Origin: Ctena decussata
Taxonomy: Eukaryota; Mollusca; Bivalvia; Lucinida; Lucinidae
Assembly (NCBI GenBank): GCA_963989385.1
Contig: OZ022503.1
Span: 51,582,858 to 51,646,857, forward strand
DNA length: 64,000 bases
Direction: 5' to 3'
A model generated the notes under the pieces. The model was not told where the DNA came from. It did no database searches and worked only from the letters and a program-made list of their open reading frames with translations. Position 1 is the stretch's first letter; the number at the start of each line of letters is the position of its first letter. Position numbers and translations under genes: made by a program. Of this stretch, positions 1 to 11,500 are shown one piece after another.

Positions 1-84
1 AGTGTATGGGAACACTTTCAGGGGAAGCAACTCTGCTATATACATTTTTGCCTCCCTTATCAATGGGGTCAACCTTGATCTTAT

Positions 85-146
85 GTCTACTCTTATAGGG
101 AAGAATTTGCTCCTATAGGAGCAAATTCTTTCCTCTAAGTGTAGAC
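85..146. repeat. Palindrome with perfect 30-bp core
   Basis: Positions 101-130 read identically on both strands (AAGAATTTGC at the left end, centre TCCTATAGGA). The symmetry continues imperfectly outwards to GTCTAC at 85-90 and GTAGAC at 141-146. A 62-nt imperfect hairpin or cruciform with no spacer at its centre is therefore possible. No open frame overlaps it, and no target-site duplication was recognised, so I cannot say whether it is a foldback element or a chance-expanded palindrome. Confidence 0.7.
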
Positions 147-1318
147 CCCTTTTAGAAGGGCTTTGTCCTCCAGGGAAGCAAACAGGAAGTCATGAAAACT
201 GGTCCCCTTCTTGCAACTGGCAGAAAAACATGGAGGTGTACCCATCCACCTTAGTAAGTTGTATACACAATTTTGTTTCTTTTGCAATAGAATTCATCAT
301 TTGGGCACTTTCACATTAAATTAGAGCAAACAGTCTCATATGGGGTTGAAAAAAAGTACCCTTCTACATGGTTCTTATATGTTTTTCCACATAACATATA
401 TAATGAATTTTACAAAAAAAACTTTTTTACACCAGATTATGACTGTTAAATTTTTTTTGAGTGATTTGAACACAGAGATTGTGTATTTTCAAAACATTTT
501 GAACCTATATTCACCTATGAAGTTACTAGGACTAATGTAAGATTTTGCTTAAGTAAGAACGTTTATAAAGAAGCTATGGGTCACATGTCTGTTTTGAAAG
601 GGTTTTAAGCTGGCTATGCCTATGAAAATTCCTGAAATTAATTCTGGAAGTAAATGTCTGTGTTTCTATTTTGATTTTACCTCCTTTCTTTTATTGTAAC
701 TTGAGTTAGAGGGTTATCATGCGAACCGAACAACCAACTAAATGTTTTGTACCACTTCAGAAACTGAGGGTGAGGTTGGGCCTGTAAAATCGATTTAAGC
801 CCCCCAGTAATTCATTACTGACCGTTCCAAGGCGGTAGTTCTGTTGTGGTTCTTTGTTGCCTGTTTTTGGTGTCAGAGTTTCTGTGATGTTTTACCTTAT
901 GTATGTTATTATTATTTTTGGTTCGGTTTGGGTTGCTGAGTGGCCACCTTTTGGGAACAAGCTGCTCACTCGGTTGGCCATATGTTCTCTGTATCTTGAT
1001 TATTTGTAATCTTAGTTGTTTCCAACTATGGTTTGAGGGCTGGATTTGGATTTTGATTGTTTCAGCTCCTGGTCTTTGCATACTTTTTACTTCCATCATG
1101 GTGATTTTAAGCCACTGATTTTAGTGTTACTGAACGAGGCTGCGTGGCTCTTGAGATCGGCCAGACATTTCTTGGAAAGTGCAAACGGTTATTGAACTGG
1201 AGAGTGTCCCAAATTGATGTCCTCTCCAGTACAAAGTTCTGAAGAGGACATTAATGAAGGACACAAAAAAAATCCAAAAATACACTGTTCTGACTTGTCA
1301 AACTTAGTTTTTACATTG
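147..1318. other. Left flank without a supported gene
   Basis: This stretch is AT-rich and low in coding signal. Open frames at 340-540 (plus) and 815-1118 (both strands) overlap each other and have no recognisable domain. Positions 835-1100 are a T/G-rich tract that could be part of an old dispersed repeat, but I cannot name a family. A small inverted repeat is visible near the right end: ACTGGAGAG at 1196-1204 and CTCTCCAGT at 1222-1230. I see no promoter or RNA gene. Confidence 0.5.
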
Positions 1319-1353
1319 TATTATCACATGACATAACCCACTGAGCACACAAG

Positions 1354-1427
1354 GTTGAATCAACACTGATTCAAAGTTGATTCAACGTCATGACGTCGAA
1401 TCAAAGTTGATTCAGTGTTGATTCAAC
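1354..1427. repeat. B-half quasi-palindrome of TTGATTCAA words (example)
   Basis: This 74-bp inverted repeat is centred on CGTCATGACG (1386-1395), with GTTGAATCAAC at the left end and GTTGATTCAAC at the right end. It is flanked by weak terminal symmetry, CCCACTGAGCAC on the left and GTGCCTGTTGGG on the right. The module recurs once per monomer. In block II the centre carries one mismatch (CGTCATGGCG). It could extrude as a cruciform. No protein-binding role can be shown from sequence. Confidence 0.8.
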
Positions 1428-1871
1428 GGCGAGTGCCTGTTGGGAACCAATCACAACAAAACCTAACCTAGTTTAACATACTATTAGAGACAGAGAAAAT
1501 ATTGAACCAGTTTCACCCGAGTATACCTTATGCCTGACTTAACATTTATTGCAACTCATTTGTGAGAAGAAAATCAACCAATCACAACACAACCTAACCT
1601 AGCTTAATTTATCTTTTATTTTGACACGTGTACGACAGGAGAAGAGAGAAACCAAAGGGGTGGACGCGTCCCGCACACCACGCTCAATCAACATTGAATC
1701 AACGTCGATTCAACCCCATGAACATGAATTAACGGTGATTCAATGTTGACCTAACGTCGTATGCTTCCCGGGGAGTTGGGCTGATATACCTATTAGAGAC
1801 AGAGCAAATATTGGGTCAGTTTCACCTGAGTCTACCTTATGCATGACTTTACATGTATTGCAACTCATTTG

Positions 1872-2102
1872 AGCCGCGACACGACAAAACCAACAATGTG
1901 GTTGTGCGCCCAGCGCAGACTCAGATCAGCCTGGGCATCCGCCCAGTCTGATGAGAGTCTTTGCAGTGCGCTTAAAGGGTAGCTTAGTCTTAGCTACCCT
2001 TTAAGCGCAGTGCAAAGACTCTCATCAGACTGGGCGGATGCCCAGGCTGATCTGAGTCTTCGCTGGATGCACAACCACTTTGTTGGTTTTGTCGTGTCGC
2101 GG
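1872..2102. mobile_element. Hairpin (foldback/MITE-like) element embedded in B, block I form
   Basis: The arms start AGCCGCGACACGACAAAACC and end with its reverse complement. Each arm is about 115 bp with only a handful of mismatches (for example AATGTGG against AAAGTGG). The centre is GGTAGCTTAGTCTTAGCTACC. CTCATTTG flanks it on both sides (1864-1871 and 2103-2110), consistent with an 8-bp target-site duplication. The last two bases of the right arm overlap the repeat, so a 6-bp duplication (CATTTG) is also possible. An 8-bp duplication would fit hAT-type transposition, but the terminal sequence alone does not decide the superfamily. There is no coding capacity: both strands have short open frames only because the arms lack stops. 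The same element recurs in every normal monomer. Confidence 0.8.
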
Positions 2103-2410
2103 CTCATTTGTAAGAAGGAAATCAAAGAATACTTACGTTTTTTTTGTTCAGCTTCCCCCCCCCCTCTCTCCCTCCTCGCAGAATCTGAAATGGAAAAAAG
2201 AAGAGGGACAAAAGAAGTCCAACACACTTGGGTTATAAAGCAACTATTATCACATGACATAACCCACTGGGCACACAAGGTTGAATCAACACTTATTCAA
2301 AGTTGATTCAACGTCATGACGTCGAATCAAAGTTGATTCAGTGTTGATTCAACGGCGAGTGCCTGTTGGGAACCAATCACAACAAAACCTAACCTAGTTT
2401 AACATACTAT

Positions 2411-2719
2411 TAGAGACAGAGCAAATATTGAACCAGTTTCACGCGAGTATACCTTATGCCTGACTTTACATTTATTGCAACTCAGTTGTGAGAAGAAAAT
2501 CAACCAATCACAACACAACCTGACCTAGCATTACTTATCTTTTATTTTGAAACGTGTACGACAGGAGAAGAGAGAAACCAAAGGGGTGGACGCGTCCCGC
2601 ACACAACGCTCAATCAACATTGAATCAACGTCGATTCAACCCCATGAACATGAATTAACGGTGATTCAATGTTGACCTAACGTCGTATGCCTCCCGGGGA
2701 GTTGGGGTGATATACCTAT
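2411..2719. repeat. Half-unit A (309 bp), without the hairpin element
   Basis: A runs from TAGAGACAGAG to just before the next such word. It reads straight through CAACTCATTTGTGAGAAG, the site that in B is split by the hairpin element. It also contains a second, downstream copy of the upstream word AACCAATCACAAC, giving an internal direct repeat of about 131 bp spacing. It ends in the A quasi-palindrome followed by CCTCCCGGGGAGTTGGG (here GTTGGGG by one base change). Confidence 0.8.
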
Positions 2720-3337
2720 TAGAGACAGAGCAAATATTGGGTCAGTTTCACCTGAGTCTACCTTATGCATGACTTTACATGTATTGCAACTCATTTGAGC
2801 CGCGACACGACAAAACCAACAATGTGGTTGTGCGCCCAGCGCAGACTCAGATCAGCCTGGGCATCCACCCAGTCTGATGAGAGTCTTTGCAGTGCGCTTA
2901 AAGGATAGCTTAATCTTAGCTACCCTTTAAGCGCAGTGCAAAGACTCTCATCAGACTGGGCGGATGCCCAGGCTGATCTGAGTCTTCGCTGGATGCACAA
3001 CCACTTTGTTGGTTTTGTCGTGTCGCGGCTCATTTGTAAGAAGGAAATCAAAAAATACTTACGGTTTTTTTGTTCAGCTTCCCCCCCCCCCTCTCTCCCT
3101 CCTCGCAGAATCTGAAATGGAAAAAAGAAGAGGAACAAAAGAAGTCCAACACACTTGGGTTATAAAGCAACTATTATCACATGACATAACCCACTGGGCA
3201 CACAAGGTTGAATCAACACTGATTCAAAGTTGATTCAACGTCATGACGTCGAATCAAAGTTGATTCAGTGTTGATTCAACGGCGAGTGCCTGTTGGGAAC
3301 CAATCACAACACAACCTAACCTAGTTTAACATACTAT
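2720..3337. repeat. Half-unit B (618 bp), carrying the hairpin element
   Basis: B starts with the same TAGAGACAGAG word as A and follows A up to GCAACTCATTTG. It then contains about 231 bp of near-perfect inverted repeat, then CTCATTTG again and TAAGAAGGAAATC, matching TGAGAAGAAAATC in A. The rest holds the T-run/C-run tract, AATCTGAAATGG, an AAAGAAGAGGGAC stretch aligned to GAGAAGAGAGAAAC of A, and the B quasi-palindrome. The lengths of the homopolymers vary from copy to copy. Confidence 0.8.
3065..3108. repeat. Oligo(dT)-oligo(dC) pyrimidine tract ending in CAG (example)
   Basis: After ACTTACG comes a T-run, then TTCAGCTT, a C-run (11 here), CTCTCTCCCTCCTCGCAG. The module occurs in every B half. 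The C-run length differs between copies, from 7 near 5872 to 21 at 12685-12705, and in several block II copies it is broken as CCCCTCCCC. On the plus strand the tract looks like a polypyrimidine tract plus 3' splice site; on the minus strand the adjacent ACGTAAGTATTC looks like a 5' splice donor. Whether either is used is unknown. Confidence 0.75.
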
Positions 3338-6300
3338 TAGAGACAGAGCAAATATTGAACCAGTTTCACGCGAATTAAACCTTATGCCTGACTTTACATT
3401 TATTGCAACTCATTTGTGAGAAGAAAATCAACCAATCACAACACAACCTGATCTAGCATAACTTATCTTTTATTTTGACATGTGTACGACAGGAGAAGAG
3501 AGAAACCAAAGGGGTGGATGCGTCCCGCACACAACGCTCAATCAACATTGAATCAACGTCGATTCAACCCCATGAACATGAATTAACGGTGATTCAATGT
3601 TGACCTAACGTCGTATGCTTCCCGGGGAGTTGGGCTGATATACCTATTAGAGACAGAGCAAATATTGGGTCAGTTTCACCTGAGTCTACCTTATGCATGA
3701 CTTTACATGTATTGCAACTCGTTTGAGCCGCGACACGACAAAACCAACAATGTGGTTGTGCGCCCAGCGCAGACTCAGATCAGCCTGGGCATCCACCCAG
3801 TCTGATGAGAGTCTTTGCAGTGCGCTTAAAGGATAGCTTAGTCTTAGCTACCCTTTAAGCGCAGTGCAAAGACTCTCATCAGACTGGGCGGATGCCCAGG
3901 CTGATCTGAGTCTTCGCTGGATGCACAACCACTTTGTTGGTTTTGTCGTGTCGCGGCTCATTTGTAAGAAGGAAATCAAAGAATACTTACGTTTTTTTGT
4001 TCAGCTTCCCCCCCCCCCCCCCCCCTCTCTCCCTCCTCGCAGAATCTGAAATGGAAAAAAGAAGAGGGACAAAAGAAGTCCAACACACTTGGATTATAAA
4101 GCAACTATTATCACATGACATAACCCACTGGGCAGACAAGGTTGAATCAACACTGATTCAAAGTTGATTCAACGTCATGACGTCGAATCAAAGTTGATTC
4201 AGTGTTGATTCAACGGCGAGTGCCTGTTGGGAACCAATCACAACAAAACCTAGCCTAGTCTAACATACTATTAGAGACAGAGCAAATATTGAACCAGTTT
4301 CACGCGAGTATACCTTATGCCTGACTTTACATTTATTGCAACTCATTTGTGAGAAGAAAATCAACCAATCACAACACAACCTGACCTTGCATAACTTATC
4401 TTTTATTTTGACACGTGTACGACAGGAGAAGAGAGAAACCAAAGGGGTGGACGCGTCCCGCACACAACGCTCAATCAACATTGAATCAACGTCGATTCAA
4501 CCCCATGAACATGAATTAACGGTGATTCAATGTTGACCTAACCTCATATGCCTCCCGGGGAGTTGGGCTGATATACCTATTAGAGACAGAGCAAATATTG
4601 GGTCAGTTTCACCTGAGTCTACCTTATGCATGACTTTACATGTATTGCAACTCATTTGAGCCGCGACACGACAAAACCAACAATGCGGTTGTGCGCCCAG
4701 CGCAGACTTAGATCAGCCTGGGCATCCGCCCAGTCTGATGAGAGTCTTTGCAGTGCGCTTAAAGGGTAGCTTAGTCTTAGCTACCCTTTAAGCGCAGTGC
4801 AAAGACTCTCATCAGACTGGGCGGATGCCCAGGCTGATCTGAGTCTTCGCTGGATGCACAACCACTTTGTTGGTTTTGTCGTGTCGCGGCTCATTTGTAA
4901 GAAGGAAATCAAAGAATACTTACATTTTTTTTTGTTCAGCTTCCCCCCCCCCTCCCTCTCCCTCCTCGCAGAATCTGAAATGGAAAAAAGAAGAGGGACA
5001 AAAGAAGTCCAACACACTTGGGTTATAAAGCAACTATTATCACATGACATAACCCACTGGGCACACAAGGTTGAATCAACACTGATTCAAAGTTGATTCA
5101 ACGTCATGACGTCGAATCAAAGTTGATTTAGTGTTGATTCAACGGCGAGTGCCTGTTGGGAACCAATCACAACAAAACCTAACCTAGTTTAACATACTAT
5201 TAGAGACAGAGCAAATATTGAACCAGTTTCACGCGAGTATACCTTATGCCTGACTTTACATTTATTGCAACTCATTTGTGAGAAGAAAATCAACCAATCA
5301 CAACACAACCTGACCTAGCATAACTTATCTTTTATTTTGACACGTGTACGACAGGAGAAGAGAGAAACCAAAGGGGTGGACGCGTCCCGCACACAACGCT
5401 CAATCAACATTGAATCAACGTCGATTCAACCCCATGAACATGAATTAACGGTGATTCAATGTTGACCTAACGTCGTATGCCTCCCGGGGAGTTGGGCTGA
5501 TATACCTATTAGAGACAGAGCAAATATTGGGTCAGTTTCACCTGAGTCTACCTTATGCATGACTTTACATGTATTACAACTCATTTGAGCCGAGACACGA
5601 CAAAACCAACAATGTGGTTGTGCGCCCAGCGCAGACTCAGATCAGCCTGGACATTCGCCCAGTCTGATGAGAGTCTTTGCAGTGCGCTTAAAGGGTAGCT
5701 TAGTCTTAGCTTCCCTTTAAGCGCAGTGCAAAGACTCTCATCAGACTGGGCGGATGCCCAGGCTGATCTGAGTCTTCGCTGGATGCACAACCACTTTGTT
5801 GGTTTTGTCGTCTCGCGGCTCATTTGTAAGAAGGAAATCAAAGAATACTTACGTTTTTTTTGTTCAGCTTCCCCCCCTCTCTCCCTCCTCGCAGAATCTG
5901 AAATGGAAAAAAGAAGAGGGACAAAAGAAGTCCAACACACTTGGGTTATAAAGCAACTATTATCACATGACATAACCCACTGGGCACACAAGGTTGAATC
6001 AACACTGATTCAAAGTTGATTCAACGTCATGACGTCGAATCAAAGTTGATTCAGTGTTGATTCAACGGCGAGTACCTGTTGGGAACCAATCACAACACAA
6101 CCTAACCTAGTTTAACATACTATTAGAGACAGAGCAAATATTGAACCAGTTTCACGCGAGTATACCTTATGCCTGACTTAACATTTATTGCAACTCATTT
6201 GTGAGAAGAAAATCAACCAATCACAACACAACCTGACCTAGCATAACTTATCTTTTATTTCGACACGTGTACGACAGGAGAAGAGAGAAACCAAAGGGGT

Positions 6301-8290
6301 GGACGCGTCCCGCACACAACGCTCAATCAACATTGAATCAACGTCGATTCAACCCCATGAACATGAATTAACGGTGATTCAATGTTGACCTAACGTCGTA
6401 TGCCTCCCGGGGAGTTGGGCTGATATACCTTTTAGAGACAGAGCAAATATTGGGTCAGTTTCACCTGAGTCTACCTTATGCATGACTTTACATGTATTGC
6501 AACTCATTTGAGCCGCGACACGACAAAACCAACAATGTGGTTGTGCGCCCAGCGCAGACTCAGATCAGCCTGGGCATCCGCCCAGTCTGATGAGAGTCTT
6601 TGCAGTGCGCTTAAAGGGTAACTTAGTCTTAGCTACCCTTTAAGCGCAGTGCAAAGACTCTCATCAGACTGGGCTGATGCCCAGGCTGATCTGAGTCTTC
6701 GCTGGATGCACAACCACTTTGTTGGTTTTGTCGTGCCGCGGCTAATTTGTAAGAAGGAAATCAAAGAATACTTACGTTTATTTTCCTTCAGCTTCCCCCC
6801 CCCCTCTCTCTCCCTCCTCGCAGAATCTGAAATGGAAGAAAAAGAGGGACAAAAGAAGTCCAACACACTTGGGTTATAAACCAACTATTATCACATGACA
6901 TAACCCACTGGGCACACAAGGTTGAATCAACACTGATTCAAAGTTGATTCAACGTCATGACGTCGAATCAAAGTTGATTCAGTGTTGATTCAACGGCGAG
7001 TGCCTGTTGGGAACCAATCACAACACAACCTAACCTAGTTTAACATACTATTAGAGACAGAGCAAATATTGAACCAGTTTCACGCGAGTATACCTTATGT
7101 CCGACTTTACATTTATTGCAACTCATTTGTGAGAAGAAAATCAACCAATCACAACACAACCTGACCTAGCATAACTTATCTTTTATTTTGACACGTGTAC
7201 GACAGGAGAAGAGAGAAACCAAAGGGGTGGACGCGTCCCGCACACAACGCTCAATCAACATTGAATCAACGTCGATTCAACCCCATGAACATGAATTAAC
7301 GGTGATTCAATGTTGACCTAACGTCGTATGCCTCCCGGGGAGTTGGGCTGATATACCTTTTAGAGACAGAGCAAATATTGGGTCAGTTTCACCTGAGTCT
7401 ACCTTATGCATGACTTTACATGTATTGCAACTCATTTGAGCCGAGACACGACAAAACCAACAATGTGGTTGTGCGCCCAGCGCAGACTCAGATCAGCCTG
7501 GTCATTCGCCCAGTCTGATGAGAGTCTTTGCAGTGCGCTTAAAGGGTAGCTTAGTCTTAGCTACCCTTTAAGCGCAGTGCAAAGACTCTCATCAGACTGG
7601 GCGGATGCCCAGGCTGATCTGAGTCTTCGCTGGATGCACAACCACTTTGTTGGTTTTGTCGTGTCGCGGCTCATTTGTAAGAAGGAAATCAAAGAATACT
7701 TACATTTTTTTTGTTCAGCTTCACCCCCCCCCCTCTCTCCCTCCTCGCAGAATCTGAAACGGAAAAAAGAAGAGGGACAAAAGAAGTCAAACACACTTGG
7801 ATTATAAAGCAACTATTATCACATGACATAACCCACTGGGCACACAAGGTTGAATCAACACTGATTCAAAGTTGATTCAACCTCATGACGTCGAATCAAA
7901 GTTGATTCAGTGTTGATTCAACGGCGAGTGCCTGTTGGGAACCAATCACAACAAAACTTAGCCTAGTCTAACATACTATTAGAGACAGAGCAAATATTGA
8001 ACCAGTTTCACGCGAGTATACCTTATGCCTGACTTCACATTTATTGCAACTCATTTGTGAGAAGAAAATCAACCAATCACATCACAACCTAACCTAGCTT
8101 AACTTATCTTTTATTTTGACACGTGTACGACAGGAGAAGAGAGAAACCAAAGGGGTGGACGCGTCCCACACACAACGCTCAATCAACATTGAATCAACGT
8201 CGACTCAACGTCTTGGGGCGTTGAATCAACGTTGATTCAATGTTGACTTAACGTCGTATGCCTCCCGGGGAGTTGGGCTGATATACCTAT

Positions 8291-8599
8291 TAGAGACAGA
8301 GCAAATATTGGGCCAGTTTCACCAGAGTCTACCTTATGCATGACTTTGCATTTATTGCAACTCATTTGTGAGAAGAAAATCAACCAATCACAACACAACC
8401 TGACCTTGCATAACTTATCTTTTATTTTGACACGTGTACGACAGGAGAAGAGAGAAACCAAAGGGGTGGACGCGTCCCGCACACAACGCTCAATCAACAT
8501 TGAATCAACGTCGATTCAACCCCATGAACATGAATTAACGGTGATTCAATGTTGACCTAACGTCGTATGCCTCCCGGGGAGTTGGGCTGATATACCTAT
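8291..8599. repeat. Extra chimeric half-unit (B head joined to A tail)
   Basis: The 309-bp segment begins like a block II B half (GGGCCAGTTTCACCAGAG, CTTATGCATGACTTT) and then continues as an A half (CATTTATTGCAACTCATTTGTGAGAAG), with no hairpin element and no C-run. The preceding A palindrome (8187-8250) is also of block II type although the surroundings are block I. The spacing between hairpins here rises from about 929 to 1239 bp. Confidence 0.8.
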
Positions 8600-11500
8600 T
8601 AGAGACAGAGCAAATATTGGGTCAGTTTCACCTGAGTCTACCTTATGCATGACTTTACATGTATTGCAACTCATTTAAGCCGCGACACGACAAAACCAAC
8701 AATGTGGTTGTGCGCCCAGCGCAGACTCAGATCAGCCTGGTCATTCGCCCAGTCTGATGAGAGTCTTTGCAGTGCGCTTAAAGGGTAGCTTAGTCTTAGC
8801 TACCCTTTAAGCGCAGTGCAAAGACTCTCATCAGACTGGGCGGATGCCCAGGCTGATCTGAGTCTTCGCTGGATGCACAACCACTTTGTTGGTTTTGTCG
8901 TCTCGCGGCTCATTTGTAAGAAGGAAATCAAAGAATACTTACGTTTTTTTTGTTCAGCTTCCCCCCCCCCCCCTCTCTCCCTCCTCGCAGAATCTGAAAT
9001 GGAAAAAAGAAGAGGGACAAAAGAAGTCAAACACACTTGGATTATAAAGCAACTATTATCACATGGCATAACCCACTGGGCACACAAGGTTGAATCAACA
9101 CTGATTCAAAGTTGATTCAACCTCATGACGTCGAATCAAAGTTGATTCAGTGTTGATTCAACGGCGAGTGCCTGTTGGGAACCAATCACAACAAAACCTA
9201 GCCTAGTCTAACATACTATTAGAGACAGAGCAAATATTGAACCAGTTTCACGCGAGTATACCTTATGCCTGACTTTACATTTATTGCAACTCATTTGTGA
9301 GAAGAAAATCAACCAATCACAACACAACCTGACCTTGCATAACTTATCTTTTATTTTGACACGTGTACGACAGGAGAAGAGAGAAACCAAAGGGGTGGAC
9401 GCGTCCCGCACACAACGCTCAATCAACATTGAATCAACGTCGATTCAACCCCATGAACATGAATTAACGGTGATTCAATGTTGACCTAACGTCGTATGCC
9501 TCCCGGGGAGTTGGGCTGATATACCTATTAGAGACAGAGCAAATATTGGGTCAGTTTCACCTGAGTCTACCTTATGCATGACTTTACATGTATTGCAACT
9601 CATTTGAGCCGCGACACGACAAAACCAACAATGCGGTTGTGCGCCCAGCGCAGACTTAGATCAGCCTGGGCATCCGCCCAGTCTGATGAGAGTCTTTGCA
9701 GTGCGCTTAAAGGGTAGCTTAATCTTAGCTACCCTTTAAGCGCAGTGCAAAGACTCTCATCAGACTGGGCGGATGCCCAGGCTGATCTGAGTCTTCGCTG
9801 GATGCACAACCACTTTGTTGGTTTTGTCGTGTCGCGGCTCATTTGTAAGAGGGAAATCAAAGAATACTTACGTTTTTTTTGTTCAGCTTCCCCACCCCCC
9901 CCCCTCTCCCTCCTCGCAGAATCTGAAATGGAAAAAAAAGAGGGACAAAAGAAGTCCAACACACTTGGGTTATAAAGCAACTATTATCACATGACATAAC
10001 CCACTGGGCACACAAGGTTGAATCAAAACTGATTCAAAGTTGATTCAACGTCATGACGTCGAATCAAAGTTGATTCAGTATTGATTCAACGGCGAGTGCC
10101 TGTTGGGAACCAATCACAACAAAACCTAACCTAGTTTAACATACTATTAGAGACAGAGCAAATATTGAACCAGTTTCATGCGAGTATACCTTATGCCTGA
10201 CTTTACATTTATTGCAACTCATTTGTGAGAAGAAAATCAACCAATCACAACACAACCTGACCTAGCATAACTTATCTTTTATTTTGACACGTGTACGACA
10301 GGAGAAGAGAGAAACCAAAGGGGTGGACGCGTCCCGCACACAACGCTCAATCATCATTGAATCAACGTCGATTCAACCCCATGAACATGAATTAACGGTG
10401 ATTCAATGTTGACCTAACGTTGTATGCCTCCCGGGGAGTTGGGCTGATATACCTATTAGAGACAGAGCAAATATTGGGTCAGTTTCACCTGAGTCTACCT
10501 TATGCATGACTTTACATGTATTGCAACTCATTTGAGCCGCGACACGACAAAACCAACAATGTGGTTGTGCGCCCAGTGCAGACTCAGATCAGCCTGGGCA
10601 TCCGCCCAGTCTGATGAGAGTCTTTGCAGTGCGCTTAAAGGGTAGCTTAGTCTTAGCTACCCTTTAAGCGCAGTGCAAAGACTCTCATCAGACTGGGCGG
10701 ATGCCCGGGCTGATCTGAGTCTTCGCTGGATGCACAACCACTTTGTTGGTTTTCTCGTGTCGCGGCTCATTTGTAAGAAGGAAATCAAAGAATACTTACG
10801 TTTTTTTTTTCTTCAGCTTCCCCCCCCCCCCCCCCCCCTCTCTCCCTCCTCGCAGAATCTGAAATGGAAAAAAGAAGAGGGACAAAAGAAGTCCAACACA
10901 CTTGGGTTATAAAGCAACTATTATCACATGACATAACCCACTGGGCACACAAGGTTGAATCAACACTGATTCAAAGTTGATTCAACGTCATGACGTCGAA
11001 TCAAAGTTGATTCAGTGTTGATTCAACGGCGAGTACCTGTTGGGAACCAATCACAACACAACCTAACCTAGTTTAACATACTATTAGAGACAGAGCAAAT
11101 ATTGAACCAGTTTCACGCGAGTATACCTTATGCCTGACTTAACATTTATTGCAACTCATTTGTGAGAAGAAAATCAACCAATCACAACACAACCTGACCT
11201 AGCATAACTTATCTTTTATTTCGACACGTGTACGACAGGAGAAGAGAGAAACCAAAGGGGTGGACGCGTCCCGCACACAACGCTCAATCAACATTGAATC
11301 AACGTCGATTCAACCCCATGAACATGAATTAACGGTGATTCAATGTTGACCTAACGTCGTATGCCTCCCGGGGAGTTGGGCTGATATACCTATTAGAGAC
11401 AGAGCAAATATTGGGTCAGTTTCACCTGAGTCTACCTTATGCATGACTTTACATGTATTGCAACTCATTTGAGCCGCGACACGACAAAACCAACAATGTG

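Larger units (their letters stand above)
2411..3337. repeat. Representative full monomer (A + B halves), 927 bp
   Basis: The unit is phased here on the word TAGAGACAGAG, which occurs once in each half. Order within the unit: A half (2411-2719) with its TTGATTCAA-type quasi-palindrome; B half (2720-3337) with the hairpin element, an oligo(dT)/oligo(dC) tract and a second quasi-palindrome; then return to the next A half. Both halves share the order TAGAGACAGAG, then a CAGTTTCAC word, then CTTATGC, TTGCAACTCATTTG, a purine-rich AGAAGAG stretch, ACACAA and the TTGATTCAA palindrome. This shows that the ~929-bp unit is an old dimer. Confidence 0.85.

Noticed and set aside
340..540. 66-codon plus-strand gene
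   Set aside because: The frame is AT-rich and of low complexity with no domain or signal; expected by chance in such sequence.
815..1118. Coding region on either strand at 815-1118
   Set aside because: The two frames are antisense to each other in a T/G-rich tract, and the composition explains the lack of stops.
1994..2306. Overlapping open frames on both strands of each monomer as a multigene family
   Set aside because: They lie on hairpin arms, overlap antisense to each other, have ends set by C-run length, and contain no domain. They are explained by the repeat.
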